Below the pieces are notes generated by a model. It had not been told where the DNA came from. It saw only the letters and a list, made by a program, of their open reading frames with translations, and searched no databases. 64,000 bases of DNA from positions 62,001-126,000 of the forward strand of contig JAZQLC010000051.1 of NCBI GenBank assembly GCA_045542485.1. Reading direction: 5' to 3'. The position numbers and the translations under genes were made by a program. Shown here piece by piece: positions 48,480-57,589 of this stretch. The DNA is from SIG575 sp045542485 (GTDB lineage Bacteria > Bacillota > Clostridia > Oscillospirales > Acutalibacteraceae). The stretch's first letter is position 1. Every line of letters starts with the position of its first letter.

Positions 48480-49334
48480 TTGAAGAATAAAATTAAAGAA
48501 ACATTTCTTGATATGATTTTTTGTGGCGGCGGCTGTATTGTTTACAGTGCCGCCATTAATATTTTTGCAGAAAGCAACGACATAGCTCAGGGTGGAGTTA
48601 CGGGCGTGGCTATGCTTGTCAATTATATTTTTCCGAAAATCCCCATCGGCATAGCCTCGTTTGTTCTGAATCTTCCTTTGTTCATTATAGCGTGGAAAAA
48701 GATCGGCGGAAAATTTATCGGCAAATCCTTTCTTGTTACGGCTTTTCTTTCGTTTGTCATTGACACGGTTTCGTTTCTTCCTGCCTACACGGGGGATAAA
48801 ATGCTCTCCACCGTTTTTTGCGGAGTGCTGTCAGGGTTTGCTGTCTCGCTTGTGCTTATGCGCGGTCTGACAACGGGTGGAACGGACATTCTCGCAAAGC
48901 TTATCCGCCTTAAAAAACCACAGATGTCAATGGGAAGGCTCTTGCTGATATGTGATTTTTTTGTCGTTGTATCCTCAGGCTTTGTTTACGGAAAAATTGA
49001 GAGTGCCCTGTATTCCCTTGTGCTGATTTTCGTTTCATCCTATGTGATTGACAAAATCCTTTTCGGTCTTACGGATTCACGGACACTGCTTGTTGTGACG
49101 GAAAAATATGAGAAGATTTCTGCTGAGATTATGAGTGAAATCGGCAGGGGAGTGAGTGTTATTGAGGCAGTTGGGGCGTATACGGGAAAGACCAAAAAAA
49201 TTCTCCTTTCGGCGATGCTGAGAGGAGAAATAAACCGTGTTGTGAAAATTATCGGAGAGTGCGACAAAAATGCTTTCATAATAATTCTGCCATCCAGTGA
49301 GATTGTAGGTACAGGTTTTGAACGGAATAAGTGA
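48480..49334 (+). CDS. YitT-family membrane protein
   Basis: 284 residues, likely starting at TTG 48480. Five to six membrane helices are followed by a soluble C-terminal domain (about 200-280) of the DUF2179 type. GGVTGVAMLVNYIFP and RGLTTGGTDILAKLIRL are typical of YitT/YqfU-like proteins, whose transport role is unknown. The ribosome binding site (TAAGG) is weak. Third gene of the obgE operon. Confidence 0.88.
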   Translation: MKNKIKETFLDMIFCGGGCIVYSAAINIFAESNDIAQGGVTGVAMLVNYIFPKIPIGIASFVLNLPLFIIAWKKIGGKFIGKSFLVTAFLSFVIDTVSFLPAYTGDKMLSTVFCGVLSGFAVSLVLMRGLTTGGTDILAKLIRLKKPQMSMGRLLLICDFFVVVSSGFVYGKIESALYSLVLIFVSSYVIDKILFGLTDSRTLLVVTEKYEKISAEIMSEIGRGVSVIEAVGAYTGKTKKILLSAMLRGEINRVVKIIGECDKNAFIIILPSSEIVGTGFERNK

Positions 49335-49383
49335 TTTTAATGGGATTTTTGCAAAAAGAATGCGCAAATATAACAAAATATAC

Positions 49384-49412
49384 TTGAAATAAGCAGTTTT
49401 TTATGTTACGAT
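49384..49412 (+). promoter_or_regulatory. Promoter of the third Ig-like secreted protein gene
   Basis: TTGAAA (49384-49389), 17-base spacer, TACGAT (49407-49412). Confidence 0.65.
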
Positions 49413-49434
49413 AAACAAAAAAGGAGTGTTTTCT

Positions 49435-50436
49435 GTGAAAAAGATTACAAAAGCATTGGCGCTTTTTATGACAGTAGTTGTGCTGATATTGTCATTCGGC
49501 ATTGTGCCGGGTGCAATCAGTGCAAAAAGCAGTGCTAAAGAGCTTCTCGATTACTATGAGAGTTGTATTATAACAACCTCTGCCAAAGAAAAAATAGTAA
49601 AAGCAGATGAAGTTTATAAAGTCAGAAGCACTGCGGATTATTCATCTCTTAAGGGAAACGACCTTGAAGAGACAAAGGCTGAAAATGAGCTTATAGACTA
49701 CGCAAGCGGTAAATACAAAAAGGAAACCTTTACGGAGTTTTATTACGGCGATGCTTTTGAAGAATATTACTGGGAGGGAAGAAGCGATTTTATCGACACC
49801 TTCAGTATAAAAAGAGATATAAGGCGTTTCGGACTTGATTATAAAAGCTCGGAATATTCAAAAGCCAAAAACGGCGATGTAACTCTTAAATTCGTCTATA
49901 TTCTTGATTTTGAGGGCGGAACACCCAATAAATGGTCTTACACTGTTAAAATCGGCAAGGATAACTATGTAAAATCCTATTCTCTTTCCAAGACAGAAAC
50001 ATATACCGAATACTCTGCGTTGGAGAATAAGCCCTATCCCGTATACCACGAGTCCCACGATACATTTACATTCACCTACAATCTGGTTGATGTAAAATCA
50101 ATCGAATTGTCAGAAACAAAGGTGGTTCTGGGGTATAACGAAAGTTGTATAATCAAGGCTTCTGTAAAGCCTGATAACGCATCTGTCAAGGACCTTTATA
50201 TTGAATATCAGGAAGATGGTTATCGCTCGGTTGCAACTGCGTATGTTGACGAAAACGGCGAAATCATAATTTCATCCCGCGGTCCCGGAAAGACATCCTT
50301 CACCGTATGTGCTTACGGCGGAGACGCCACAGAAACAATAGAGGTTGTTGTTGAATACGGATTTTTTGATACGCTCAGATATTTCTTTGAAACCTTACTT
50401 GAGAGCTTCCTGATAATACTGTTTCCTGTTTTCTGA
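49435..50436 (+). CDS. Secreted Ig-like-domain protein, paralog 3
   Basis: 333 residues, start GTG at 49435, eight bases after AAGGAG. Same layout as the proteins at 24711 and 25754: a signal peptide (about 1-25), helix LLDYYESCIITTSAKEK, TADYSSLKGNDLEET, a beta-rich middle, an Ig-like domain starting VDVKSIELSETKVVLGYNE, and the ending YGFFDTLRYFFETLLESF plus a hydrophobic tail. Being unlinked to the other two copies, it shows the family is dispersed in this genome. Function unknown; surface or envelope localisation is likely. Confidence 0.8.
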   Translation: MKKITKALALFMTVVVLILSFGIVPGAISAKSSAKELLDYYESCIITTSAKEKIVKADEVYKVRSTADYSSLKGNDLEETKAENELIDYASGKYKKETFTEFYYGDAFEEYYWEGRSDFIDTFSIKRDIRRFGLDYKSSEYSKAKNGDVTLKFVYILDFEGGTPNKWSYTVKIGKDNYVKSYSLSKTETYTEYSALENKPYPVYHESHDTFTFTYNLVDVKSIELSETKVVLGYNESCIIKASVKPDNASVKDLYIEYQEDGYRSVATAYVDENGEIIISSRGPGKTSFTVCAYGGDATETIEVVVEYGFFDTLRYFFETLLESFLIILFPVF

Positions 50437-50455
50437 TAGCTTACGGTAGAATAAT

Positions 50456-50495
50456 AAATGCCACTGAAGATTTGACCTTCGGTGGCATTTTTATT
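50456..50495. terminator. Bidirectional terminator
   Basis: AAATGCCACTGAAG (50456-50469) pairs with CTTCGGTGGCATTT (50477-50490), with one G-T pair, then TTATTTT. Confidence 0.9.
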
Positions 50496-50503
50496 TTAAT
50501 TTT

Positions 50504-51883
50504 TTACGCTTTTTTGAATGACTTTATTGCAAAGTAGGGGGCGAGAACTACGAATGAAATTACCATAGCGATGTTGTGCACTGCTTCGAGATTTACAATG
50601 TTGTGTTCGCCCTTGTAGATACCTGTGAAGAGATAAATTCCCATCATATAAAGAACCATTACGAAAAGTCCTTTTGATGCAAAAGCTTCATAGTCTGTCT
50701 TCTCAAGGTTTATACCGTATTTCTTCACAGCAAGAACGATGAGTACAACAGCACCTGCGAAAGCGATTGCTACTGCGGGGATAAGATATTTTGAGTCTTC
50801 AAATCTGTCAAGAACGGGACGGACAATGTTGATTCCGAATACAACAACGAAGCCCACAAGGAAAGTGAAGACATCGGCGATTTTTGAGGGTACGCCTGAA
50901 AATGCGATTTCAGGAACATCTTCCTTTTTGTTTTTGTAACAGATGAGGGCAATTGTTATGATTGCACCTGCGAAGAAGCCTGTGAAGTATTCCCAGCAGG
51001 ACCAGGGAGCAAGGTTTGAGGGAACGGTAAGTCCCTGTGTACCGTGGTATCCGCCGTCGCCGAAATAGAAGAAAATGTCAGCGAGAGTAATTGAAAATGC
51101 GAATGCACAGGAAGTGATAAGACCCATATTTGCAGCAGTTTTATCCTTGATGATGAATCTTGTGGCAATCATTGAGAAAATACCGCCGATTGCAATTGAG
51201 ATTGTTTCAACAAGTGCAAAGTAGTTTCTGCCGCCCATAATTTTCTTTGCCCATGACATATCGTCAAAGTGCTCCATATAAACTTTATAGATGCTTTCGA
51301 ATGAATCCTCAGTGACGATTCCCTGAGCGAAGAGACCTTCCTTGAAAAGGTCAAGAGCCTGAGGCTGAATAAGCTCTGCAAGAGTGTGTGCAAGAGTTGC
51401 ACGGGAAGCGTACATAGCAACAAAGAACACTGCAAGGAGAAGGACAAAATCCTTGATTTTCCACTGCTTGTCGCTGAGAGCTCTGCCAAGCATAATTCCC
51501 CAGAGCGTTGCCAGACCGAAGCCGAGAATGAGCATAATACCTACGCCTGATGCTACGGGGATGAATCTGCTGCCTGAAATTATGTTGCCCATTTCATCAG
51601 TTACATCGGATGAAATAATACCTGTAATCTGGTCCAGAAATGTGCCCCACGTGGGAACGGTGAGCATAAACATAAGGGATGATACACCAATCCAGCCAAG
51701 GTTCAGCTTCTTTCTCGGTCCGATAACGGTAACAGCGAAGAGCATAAAGACTGCACCTGCGTTGAGAAGACCCCAGGAAGAGCCCCAGCCGTTTGTGCCG
51801 CGGATTCTCCAGAGAAAGCCCATAAGCAGTGCACCGATGATGACTGTCAGGATGTTTTTAAGTTTTCTTTGACTACTTGACAT
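50504..51883 (-). CDS. Multi-spanning membrane protein of unknown function
   Basis: 459 residues with about 11-12 membrane helices and short loops. Recognisable but unassigned motifs are LLMGFLWRIRGTNGWGSSWG near the N-terminus and FYFGDGGYHGTQGLTVPSN in a central loop. Repeated Gly-Trp and acidic or aromatic residues suggest a pore or enzyme site in the membrane. I know no family for it. AAGGAG precedes the ATG; it is monocistronic with its own promoter and terminator. It might be a transporter or a membrane-bound transferase; I do not assign one. Confidence 0.8.
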   Translation of the reverse strand: MSSSQRKLKNILTVIIGALLMGFLWRIRGTNGWGSSWGLLNAGAVFMLFAVTVIGPRKKLNLGWIGVSSLMFMLTVPTWGTFLDQITGIISSDVTDEMGNIISGSRFIPVASGVGIMLILGFGLATLWGIMLGRALSDKQWKIKDFVLLLAVFFVAMYASRATLAHTLAELIQPQALDLFKEGLFAQGIVTEDSFESIYKVYMEHFDDMSWAKKIMGGRNYFALVETISIAIGGIFSMIATRFIIKDKTAANMGLITSCAFAFSITLADIFFYFGDGGYHGTQGLTVPSNLAPWSCWEYFTGFFAGAIITIALICYKNKKEDVPEIAFSGVPSKIADVFTFLVGFVVVFGINIVRPVLDRFEDSKYLIPAVAIAFAGAVVLIVLAVKKYGINLEKTDYEAFASKGLFVMVLYMMGIYLFTGIYKGEHNIVNLEAVHNIAMVISFVVLAPYFAIKSFKKA

Positions 51884-51919
51884 AACAGAACACTCCTTCT
51901 ATAATGTAATAACAAGGTA

Positions 51920-51948
51920 ATAATATCACAGTGTTTTTTGCAGCGCAA
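51920..51948 (-). promoter_or_regulatory. Promoter of the multi-spanning membrane protein gene
   Basis: Minus-strand TTGCGC (51948-51943), 17-base spacer, TATTAT (51925-51920). Confidence 0.6.
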
Positions 51949-51977
51949 GAGTATTTTCAAAAAAATGTAAAAAACTA

Positions 51978-52006
51978 TTGACAAACTTAAGACAATGTGG
52001 TATCAT
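51978..52006 (+). promoter_or_regulatory. Promoter of infC-rpmI-rplT
   Basis: TTGACA (51978-51983), 17-base spacer, TATCAT (52001-52006). Confidence 0.85.
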
Positions 52007-52012
52007 ATCTGC

Positions 52013-52161
52013 ACATTGAAGCAGAAGCGAAATCGCTCTCACCTGCGGGAACAGGATTCCGTACGAAGGTCAATACGTTTATTACACGGCGTTTTGTTAT
52101 GCCGTTTTGCGTGTTGCGGGCGAATTTTCGTGCCGCGACTTTTTTTTGGAGGTGCTTTAAC
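52013..52161 (+). promoter_or_regulatory. infC leader, probable L20-type autoregulatory leader with terminator
   Basis: A ~150-base structured leader. It contains AGCAGAAGCG-AAAT-CGCT-CTCACCTG at 52020-52047, a motif I associate with Firmicutes L20 leaders. A CGGC/GCCG hairpin (about 52088-52105) follows. A terminator-like hairpin, TTGCGG...CCGCGA with inner CGAA/TTCG, ends in T8 (52141-52147) just before the GGAGGT site. L20 binding is expected to favour termination. The exact fold was not computed. Confidence 0.6.
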
Positions 52162-52680
52162 ATTAGTACAAAAGAACTGCAAATCAATGAAGAAATCCGT
52201 GATAAGGAAGTCAGAGTAATTACTGACGACGGTGAACAGCTTGGCATTATGTCTGCTGCAGAGGCACTCAAAATCGCTGAAGAGAGAGATCTTGACCTTG
52301 TCAAAATTGCTCCTCAGGCTCAGCCCCCTGTATGCAAAATCATCAACTACGGTAAATACCGTTTTGAACAGGCTAAGCGCGAAAAGGAAGCTAAGAAGAA
52401 TCAGCGTGTTATCGAAATCAAGGAAGTTCGTCTCTCGCTGAACATTGACACGCATGACTTTGAAACTAAAGTTAATCACGCAAAGAAGTTTCTGGCTTCA
52501 GGAAATAAGGTTAAGGTTTCAATCCGTTTCAGAGGCAGAGAGATGGCTCATACGGAATTAGGCCTTGTTCCTATGCAGCGTTTTGCAGAGGCTCTTGCAG
52601 CTGAGGCAAACGTTGAAAAACCGGCAAAGGTTGAGGGACGCTCAATGCTTATGTTCCTTGCCCCCAAATCAGGTAAGTAA
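52162..52680 (+). CDS. infC: Translation initiation factor IF-3
   Basis: 172 residues. Start is taken as the rare codon ATT at 52162 (AUU), eight bases after GGAGGT, giving the conserved N-terminus TKELQINEEIRDKEVRVI. No ATG, GTG or TTG is suitably placed, and AUU starts are the known basis of IF-3 autoregulation. The linker and C-terminal domain include FEQAKREKEAKKNQ and VKVSIRFRGREMAH. The open frame extending back to 51997 is leader sequence. Forms the classic operon with L35 and L20. Confidence 0.95.
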   Translation: MSTKELQINEEIRDKEVRVITDDGEQLGIMSAAEALKIAEERDLDLVKIAPQAQPPVCKIINYGKYRFEQAKREKEAKKNQRVIEIKEVRLSLNIDTHDFETKVNHAKKFLASGNKVKVSIRFRGREMAHTELGLVPMQRFAEALAAEANVEKPAKVEGRSMLMFLAPKSGK

Positions 52681-52700
52681 TTTTTAAGGAGGAAATAAAA

Positions 52701-52898
52701 ATGCCTAAAATCAAAACGCACAGTGGTGCAAAGAAACGTTTCAAACTCTCTAAAAACGGCAAACCCATGCGCGGTCATGCCTATAAGTCACACATCCTTA
52801 ACAAGAAGACAACAAAGCGTAAGAGAAATCTTCGTAAGACAACAGTTGCTGACGTAACAAACGTAAAGCAGATCAAGAAGCTTATCCCCTACAAATAA
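52701..52898 (+). CDS. rpmI: 50S ribosomal protein L35
   Basis: 65 residues, highly basic. PKIKTHSGAKKRFKLSKNGK at the N-terminus and HILNKKTTKRKRNLRK are the family pattern. AAGGAGG precedes the ATG. It lies between infC and rplT, the conserved order. Confidence 0.97.
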   Translation: MPKIKTHSGAKKRFKLSKNGKPMRGHAYKSHILNKKTTKRKRNLRKTTVADVTNVKQIKKLIPYK

Positions 52899-52935
52899 TA
52901 TTGTAAGGTTTCGATTATTCAGGAGGTTATAGACT

Positions 52936-53292
52936 ATGGCACGTATTAAAGGCGCTACAATGACGCGCAAAAGAAGAAATAAAGTTCTCAAAGCAGCTAA
53001 GGGCTACTATGGCTCAAAGAGTAAGCTTTTCAAGACAGCTAAACAGGCAGTTATGAAGTCAGGCCAGTACGCTTACATTGGCCGTAAGCAGAAGAAACGC
53101 GACTTCCGTCGTCTCTGGATCACAAGAATTTCAGCAGCTTGTAAGATGAACGGTATGAACTATTCATCATTTATGAACGGTCTCAAGAAAGCTGACATCA
53201 ACCTTAACAGAAAGATGCTTTCAGAAATCGCAATCGCTGATCCCGCAGCATTCACAGCTCTCACAGAAAAAGCTAAAGCTGCACTTAAATAA
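52936..53292 (+). CDS. rplT: 50S ribosomal protein L20
   Basis: 118 residues. RRNKVLKAAKGYYGSKSKLF and RKQKKRDFRRLWITRISAA are L20 signatures. AGGAGG precedes the ATG. L20 is both a 23S rRNA assembly protein and the expected repressor of this operon via the infC leader. Confidence 0.97.
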   Translation: MARIKGATMTRKRRNKVLKAAKGYYGSKSKLFKTAKQAVMKSGQYAYIGRKQKKRDFRRLWITRISAACKMNGMNYSSFMNGLKKADINLNRKMLSEIAIADPAAFTALTEKAKAALK

Positions 53293-53300
53293 GCTCATAT

Positions 53301-53341
53301 TTTACGCTCACGGCGAAAAACCGTGAGCGTAAATTTTTTTT
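53301..53341 (+). terminator. Terminator of infC-rpmI-rplT
   Basis: TTTACGCTCACGG (53301-53313) pairs with CCGTGAGCGTAAA (53321-53333), a 13-bp perfect stem followed by T8. Confidence 0.94.
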
Positions 53342-53350
53342 CAAAGTATA

Positions 53351-53379
53351 TTGTTAATTGAATAAAAATTTGTTATAAT
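53351..53379 (+). promoter_or_regulatory. Promoter upstream of the SpoU methyltransferase gene
   Basis: TTGTTA (53351-53356), 17-base spacer, TATAAT (53374-53379). No terminator is seen between it and smc, so it may drive the whole 53.4-64 kb run. Confidence 0.8.
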
Positions 53380-53442
53380 GTACTGTATACTATTATATAG
53401 TGGAAAAGTGTGTCCATTTAAAATGCGGAGGTGACGGGCTTT

Positions 53443-54228
53443 TTGGAAAAAATTGTTTCAGTTCAGAACGGAAAAATCAAACAACTCAGTAAGCTCGTTT
53501 CTTCTTCAAAAGAGAGAAAGAAAACGGGCGAGTTCGTCATTGAGGGAGCAAGGCTTTGTCGTGACGCCGCACTCAGCGGAGTTGAAATTACGGAAGCATA
53601 TTTCACTTCTGACGCTATGGAAAAATACGCTGATGATGTTTCTTTTATCTCTTCAAAAGCGAAAAATTCCTTTGAAATTTCAGATGAGGCAGCCAGAAAA
53701 ATTCAGGATACCGAATCAACTCAGGGTGTTTTTGCCAAGTGCAGAAATACAGATAATGAGTGTGAGCTTTCAGCTTTTTCTGCTGAGGGCAAATATGTAG
53801 TTCTTGAAAATATTCAGGACCCGTCAAATCTGGGTGCAATTTCAAGAACGGCTGAGGCTCTCGGTGTTGACGGAGCAGTGCTTATTTCCTGCTGTGATGT
53901 TTTCAATCCCAAGGCTCTTCGCTCTGCTATGGGCTCTCTTTTCAGACTTCCCTTTGTCAGGCTTTCGGACACTGATGAAATGTTCATCTTTGCCCGTGAA
54001 AAGGGAATAAAAACAGTTGCAACGGTTGTGGATTCATCTGCCGAAAAAATCAATGAGGCTGATTTGTCGGGTGGCGTTTTTCTCATTATCGGAAACGAAG
54101 GAAACGGTATACAAAAGACGACTGCCGAAAGGTCAGACCTGAAAGTCACCATCCCTATGAAAGGGAGAGCTGAATCTCTCAACGCAGCGATGGCATCGTG
54201 TATCGCTATGTGGGAGGTGCTCAGGTGA
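53443..54228 (+). CDS. SpoU-family tRNA/rRNA 2'-O-methyltransferase
   Basis: 261 residues, start probably TTG 53443 downstream of GGAGGTG; a GTG at 53431 overlaps that site. The N-terminal L7Ae-like substrate domain has KKTGEFVIEGARLCRDAA. The SPOUT knot motifs follow: VLENIQDPSNLGAISRTAEA (motif 1), FLIIGNEGNGIQ (motif 2) and VTIPMKGRAESLNAAMAS (motif 3). This is a SAM-dependent ribose methylase such as RlmB/TrmH types; the target nucleotide is unknown. GTGA overlap with dprA. Confidence 0.92.
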   Translation: MEKIVSVQNGKIKQLSKLVSSSKERKKTGEFVIEGARLCRDAALSGVEITEAYFTSDAMEKYADDVSFISSKAKNSFEISDEAARKIQDTESTQGVFAKCRNTDNECELSAFSAEGKYVVLENIQDPSNLGAISRTAEALGVDGAVLISCCDVFNPKALRSAMGSLFRLPFVRLSDTDEMFIFAREKGIKTVATVVDSSAEKINEADLSGGVFLIIGNEGNGIQKTTAERSDLKVTIPMKGRAESLNAAMASCIAMWEVLR

Positions 54229-55463
54229 ACGATAAGGCTTATTGGATATGGCTTCAACAGGCTCTCGGTTACGCAGTGAAGGTTGACGAAATCGTCAGCA
54301 CATTCGGTCACGCAAAGAGAGTTTACGAGGCTACTAATGAAGAAAGAGCCCGTTCAGGTGCTTTTACTTCAGGACAACTTGCAAAGCTCAGGAACACACC
54401 TCTCAGTGTGGTTGACGATATCATTGAAAGCTGCCGTGAGTGCAGATGCAGAGTGCTCACACCTGATGACGAAAGGTATCCGAAAAAACTTTTTGATATT
54501 CAGGATTATCCGCTTGTTCTCTACTTCTACGGTGACCCGTGTGTTCTTCAGAACAGAATGACTATTGCTCTGGTGGGAACAAGAAAGGCTTCACAGACCG
54601 GTCTTAAGGTTGCGTACAGACTCAGCTCGTCTCTTGCGAAAAGCGGTGTCTGTGTTGTCAGCGGAGGCGCCCTCGGCATAGATGGTGCGTCACATCTGGG
54701 CGCACTTTCGGAGGACGGCATTACCTGTGCAGTTCTCGGATGCGGTTTTCTTGCACATTATAAGGATTCTGTGGCGAATCTTAAAAAGGATATTGCGGAA
54801 AAAGGCCTTGTGGTGACAGAGTTTGCACCGCGTACTCCGCCCATAAGCAGAAACTTCCCCGTGAGAAACAGAATCATATCGGCACTCAGTTACGGCGTGG
54901 TGGTTGTGGAAGGCTCACTCAGAAGCGGTTCTCTTATAACTGCCGGACTTGCAATCAAGCAGGGCAGAGAGCTTTTCGCTGTGCCGGGAGATGCAATCAA
55001 TTCCCTTCATTCAGGCACAATTGAACTTATCAGAAACGGTGCAACACCCGTCTTTTCGTGCAGTGATGTGCTTTCCGTATTTGAGTTTACTTATCCCGAG
55101 CTTGTGGATTATAAAAGCATAGATACAACGGCATTGTATGAAAACAGAAAAAGTGTTGATTTTTCAAAAGTAACCTATTCAGTTACGGCTGTTTATACAA
55201 AAGAAAATATCCCTGAAGATGTTATGACTGAGGTTATAAACAATCGTAAAGAGGAAGAAGAGAGTGTGTCCGAAAAGGAAAAAACTCTCTCGGGAAATGA
55301 TAAGGATGTGTATGAGGTGCTCACATATGAGCCTATGCACATTGACGATATTATGGGAAAGCTGCCCCATCTGTCACCGGGTAAGATTTTGGTTAGTCTT
55401 ACTCATCTTGAAATGGATGAAATGGTGCTTTCCGACAACGGCAAAAAATTCAGAAGAAAATAA
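54225..55463 (+). CDS. dprA: DNA-processing protein DprA
   Basis: 412 residues; start GTG 54225, seven bases after GGGAGG, overlapping the methylase stop. The N-terminal SAM-like helical region is followed by the Rossmann core: ALVGTRKASQTGLKVAYRLS, VVSGGALGIDGASHLGAL, and NFPVRNRIISALSYGVVVVEG with the Arg-rich ssDNA site. The C-terminal ~65 residues form a winged-helix domain typical of DprA. DprA loads RecA on incoming ssDNA in transformation. Immediately upstream of topA, as in many Firmicutes. Confidence 0.95.
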   Translation: MNDKAYWIWLQQALGYAVKVDEIVSTFGHAKRVYEATNEERARSGAFTSGQLAKLRNTPLSVVDDIIESCRECRCRVLTPDDERYPKKLFDIQDYPLVLYFYGDPCVLQNRMTIALVGTRKASQTGLKVAYRLSSSLAKSGVCVVSGGALGIDGASHLGALSEDGITCAVLGCGFLAHYKDSVANLKKDIAEKGLVVTEFAPRTPPISRNFPVRNRIISALSYGVVVVEGSLRSGSLITAGLAIKQGRELFAVPGDAINSLHSGTIELIRNGATPVFSCSDVLSVFEFTYPELVDYKSIDTTALYENRKSVDFSKVTYSVTAVYTKENIPEDVMTEVINNRKEEEESVSEKEKTLSGNDKDVYEVLTYEPMHIDDIMGKLPHLSPGKILVSLTHLEMDEMVLSDNGKKFRRK

Positions 55464-55474
55464 GGAGAAACTAT

Positions 55475-57589
55475 ATGTCTAAACTTGTAATAGTTGAGTC
55501 ACCTGCAAAGGCAAAAAATATTAAGAAATATCTGGGTAGTGGCTACGAGGTTATGGCATCAATGGGTCACGTAAGAGATTTACCTGCTGCAAGACTCTGC
55601 GTAGATGTGAAAAACGATTTCGCACCGAAATATGCAATTATCAAAGGTAAAGAACAGCTTGTCAAGGACCTTAAAGCACAGGCAGCCAAAAGCGAAGCAG
55701 TTATTCTCGCAGCCGACCCCGACCGTGAGGGAGAAGCAATTTCATGGCATCTTGCAACTGTTCTCGGTCTTGACCTTAACGAGAAAAACCGTGTAACCTT
55801 CAACGAAATTACTGCCTCAGGTGTTCAGGCAGGTATGAAGAATCCCAGAAAGGTTGATATGGACTTCGTAAACGCCCAACAGGCAAGACGAATTCTTGAC
55901 AGACTTGTGGGCTACAAGCTCAGCCCCTTTGTTTCACAGAAAATCAGAAGAGGTCTGTCAGCCGGCCGTGTTCAGAGTGTGGCTGTGAGACTTATCGTGG
56001 ACAGAGAAGAGGAAATCAATAAGTTTGTTCCCGAAGAATACTGGACACTTGACGCAAAATTCATTTCTTCTTCAAGAAAGGTTTTCCCTGCAAGTTTCTA
56101 CGGAGACGAAAAGGGCAAGGTCGAAATCAAAACAAAAGAAGAATCAGATAAATATCTCAGTCGCCTTGAGGGCGCGAAATATACAGTAACAAGCGTGAAA
56201 AAAGGTACAAAGAAGAAAAATCCCGTACCTCCCTTTATCACATCAACTCTTCAGCAGGAGGCATCACGCAGACTTGGCTTCCAGGCTCAGAGAACAATGC
56301 GTATTGCTCAGGAGCTTTATGAAGGTGTTGAAATCAAAGGTCACGGCTCAATGGGTCTTATCACATATATGAGAACAGACTCTCTGAGAATTTCAGAGGA
56401 AGCAAGAAGTCAGGCAAATGACTTTATTCTCAAAAAATACGGTCAGAATTATCTTCCTGAAAAGCCGAGATATTTCAAATCAAGAAGCTCTGCTCAGGAT
56501 GGTCACGAAGCAATCCGTCCCACAATGATTACCCTGACTCCCGAGGAGGCAAAGGAGAGCCTTACTTCAGACCAGTACAAAATCTATAACCTTATCTGGC
56601 AGAGATTCATCGCATCAATGATGGCGTCATCAGTGCTTAACACAATCAAGGTTGAAATCACTGCTGACAGCGGTGTGGAAGGTGAATACTGTATTTTCAC
56701 AGCGTCAGGTTACAGTGTGAAATTTGACGGCTTTACTGCTCTGTATGAAGAAAAAACAGACGATGAGCAGAAACAGACTCAGCTTCCCGAGCTTAAAGAG
56801 GGCGACAATGTGAAGCTCAAGGAGCTTGTGGGCAATCAGCACTTTACACAGCCTCCTGCAAGATATTCTGAAGCAACACTTATCAAGGCTCTTGAAGAAA
56901 ACGGTGTAGGCCGTCCCAGCACATATGCTACAATCGTAACAACAATCGTTAAGAGAGAATATGTAAAGCGTCAGAGCAAGGTGCTTGTACCCACAGAGCT
57001 TGGTGACGCCACAACAAAGCTTCTGCGTGAACATTTCCCCAAAATCGTAAATGTAAAATATACAGCTCAGATGGAAGACAGCCTTGACGCTATCGACAGA
57101 GGCGACGAGGACTACATCAGAATGCTCCATACTTTCTATGATGACTTTGACGCAACCCTTTCAAAGGCTAAGGCAGAAATGCAGGGCGTGAAAATCAAGC
57201 TTGAAGAGGATATCACTGATATTCCCTGTGAAAAATGCGGCAAAATGATGGTTGTAAAAACAGGCAGATTCGGTAAATTCCTGGCTTGTCCCGGTTATCC
57301 CGAATGTAAAAATACAAAACCTTTCGTAACAAAGACAAATGCTGTTTGTCCCAAATGCGGCGGAGAAGTTATTGAAAGACGCTCAAAGAAGGGCAGAGTT
57401 TTCTTCGGCTGCTCAAATTGGCCTGACTGCGACTTTGTTACATGGGATAAGCCCACTGATGAAAAATGTCCTCAGTGCGGAAAATCACTCTTTAAGACAG
57501 CAGGTTCAGTGAAGCATTGTCTTGCTGAAGGCTGTAACTATTCTATAAAAGCTTCAAGGAAAAAGAAAAATGATAATCCCCAGGAATAA
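55475..57589 (+). CDS. topA: DNA topoisomerase I
   Basis: 704 residues, type IA. The Toprim domain begins LVIVESPAKAKNIKKYLG, with acidic LAADPDREGEAISWHL. The active-site Tyr is Tyr298 in GLITYMRTDSLRIS. At the C-terminus are three Cys4 zinc-ribbon repeats (CEKCGKMM..CPGYPEC; CPKCGGEV..CSNWPDC; CPQCGKS..CLAEGC). It relaxes negative supercoils. Its 3' end overlaps trmFO by 20 bases, in another frame. Confidence 0.97.
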   Translation: MSKLVIVESPAKAKNIKKYLGSGYEVMASMGHVRDLPAARLCVDVKNDFAPKYAIIKGKEQLVKDLKAQAAKSEAVILAADPDREGEAISWHLATVLGLDLNEKNRVTFNEITASGVQAGMKNPRKVDMDFVNAQQARRILDRLVGYKLSPFVSQKIRRGLSAGRVQSVAVRLIVDREEEINKFVPEEYWTLDAKFISSSRKVFPASFYGDEKGKVEIKTKEESDKYLSRLEGAKYTVTSVKKGTKKKNPVPPFITSTLQQEASRRLGFQAQRTMRIAQELYEGVEIKGHGSMGLITYMRTDSLRISEEARSQANDFILKKYGQNYLPEKPRYFKSRSSAQDGHEAIRPTMITLTPEEAKESLTSDQYKIYNLIWQRFIASMMASSVLNTIKVEITADSGVEGEYCIFTASGYSVKFDGFTALYEEKTDDEQKQTQLPELKEGDNVKLKELVGNQHFTQPPARYSEATLIKALEENGVGRPSTYATIVTTIVKREYVKRQSKVLVPTELGDATTKLLREHFPKIVNVKYTAQMEDSLDAIDRGDEDYIRMLHTFYDDFDATLSKAKAEMQGVKIKLEEDITDIPCEKCGKMMVVKTGRFGKFLACPGYPECKNTKPFVTKTNAVCPKCGGEVIERRSKKGRVFFGCSNWPDCDFVTWDKPTDEKCPQCGKSLFKTAGSVKHCLAEGCNYSIKASRKKKNDNPQE

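Noticed and set aside
51997..52161. In-frame extension of infC upstream of the ATT codon
   Set aside because: It covers the structured leader and starts inside the promoter region, with no ribosome binding site; IF-3 homology begins after the ATT.
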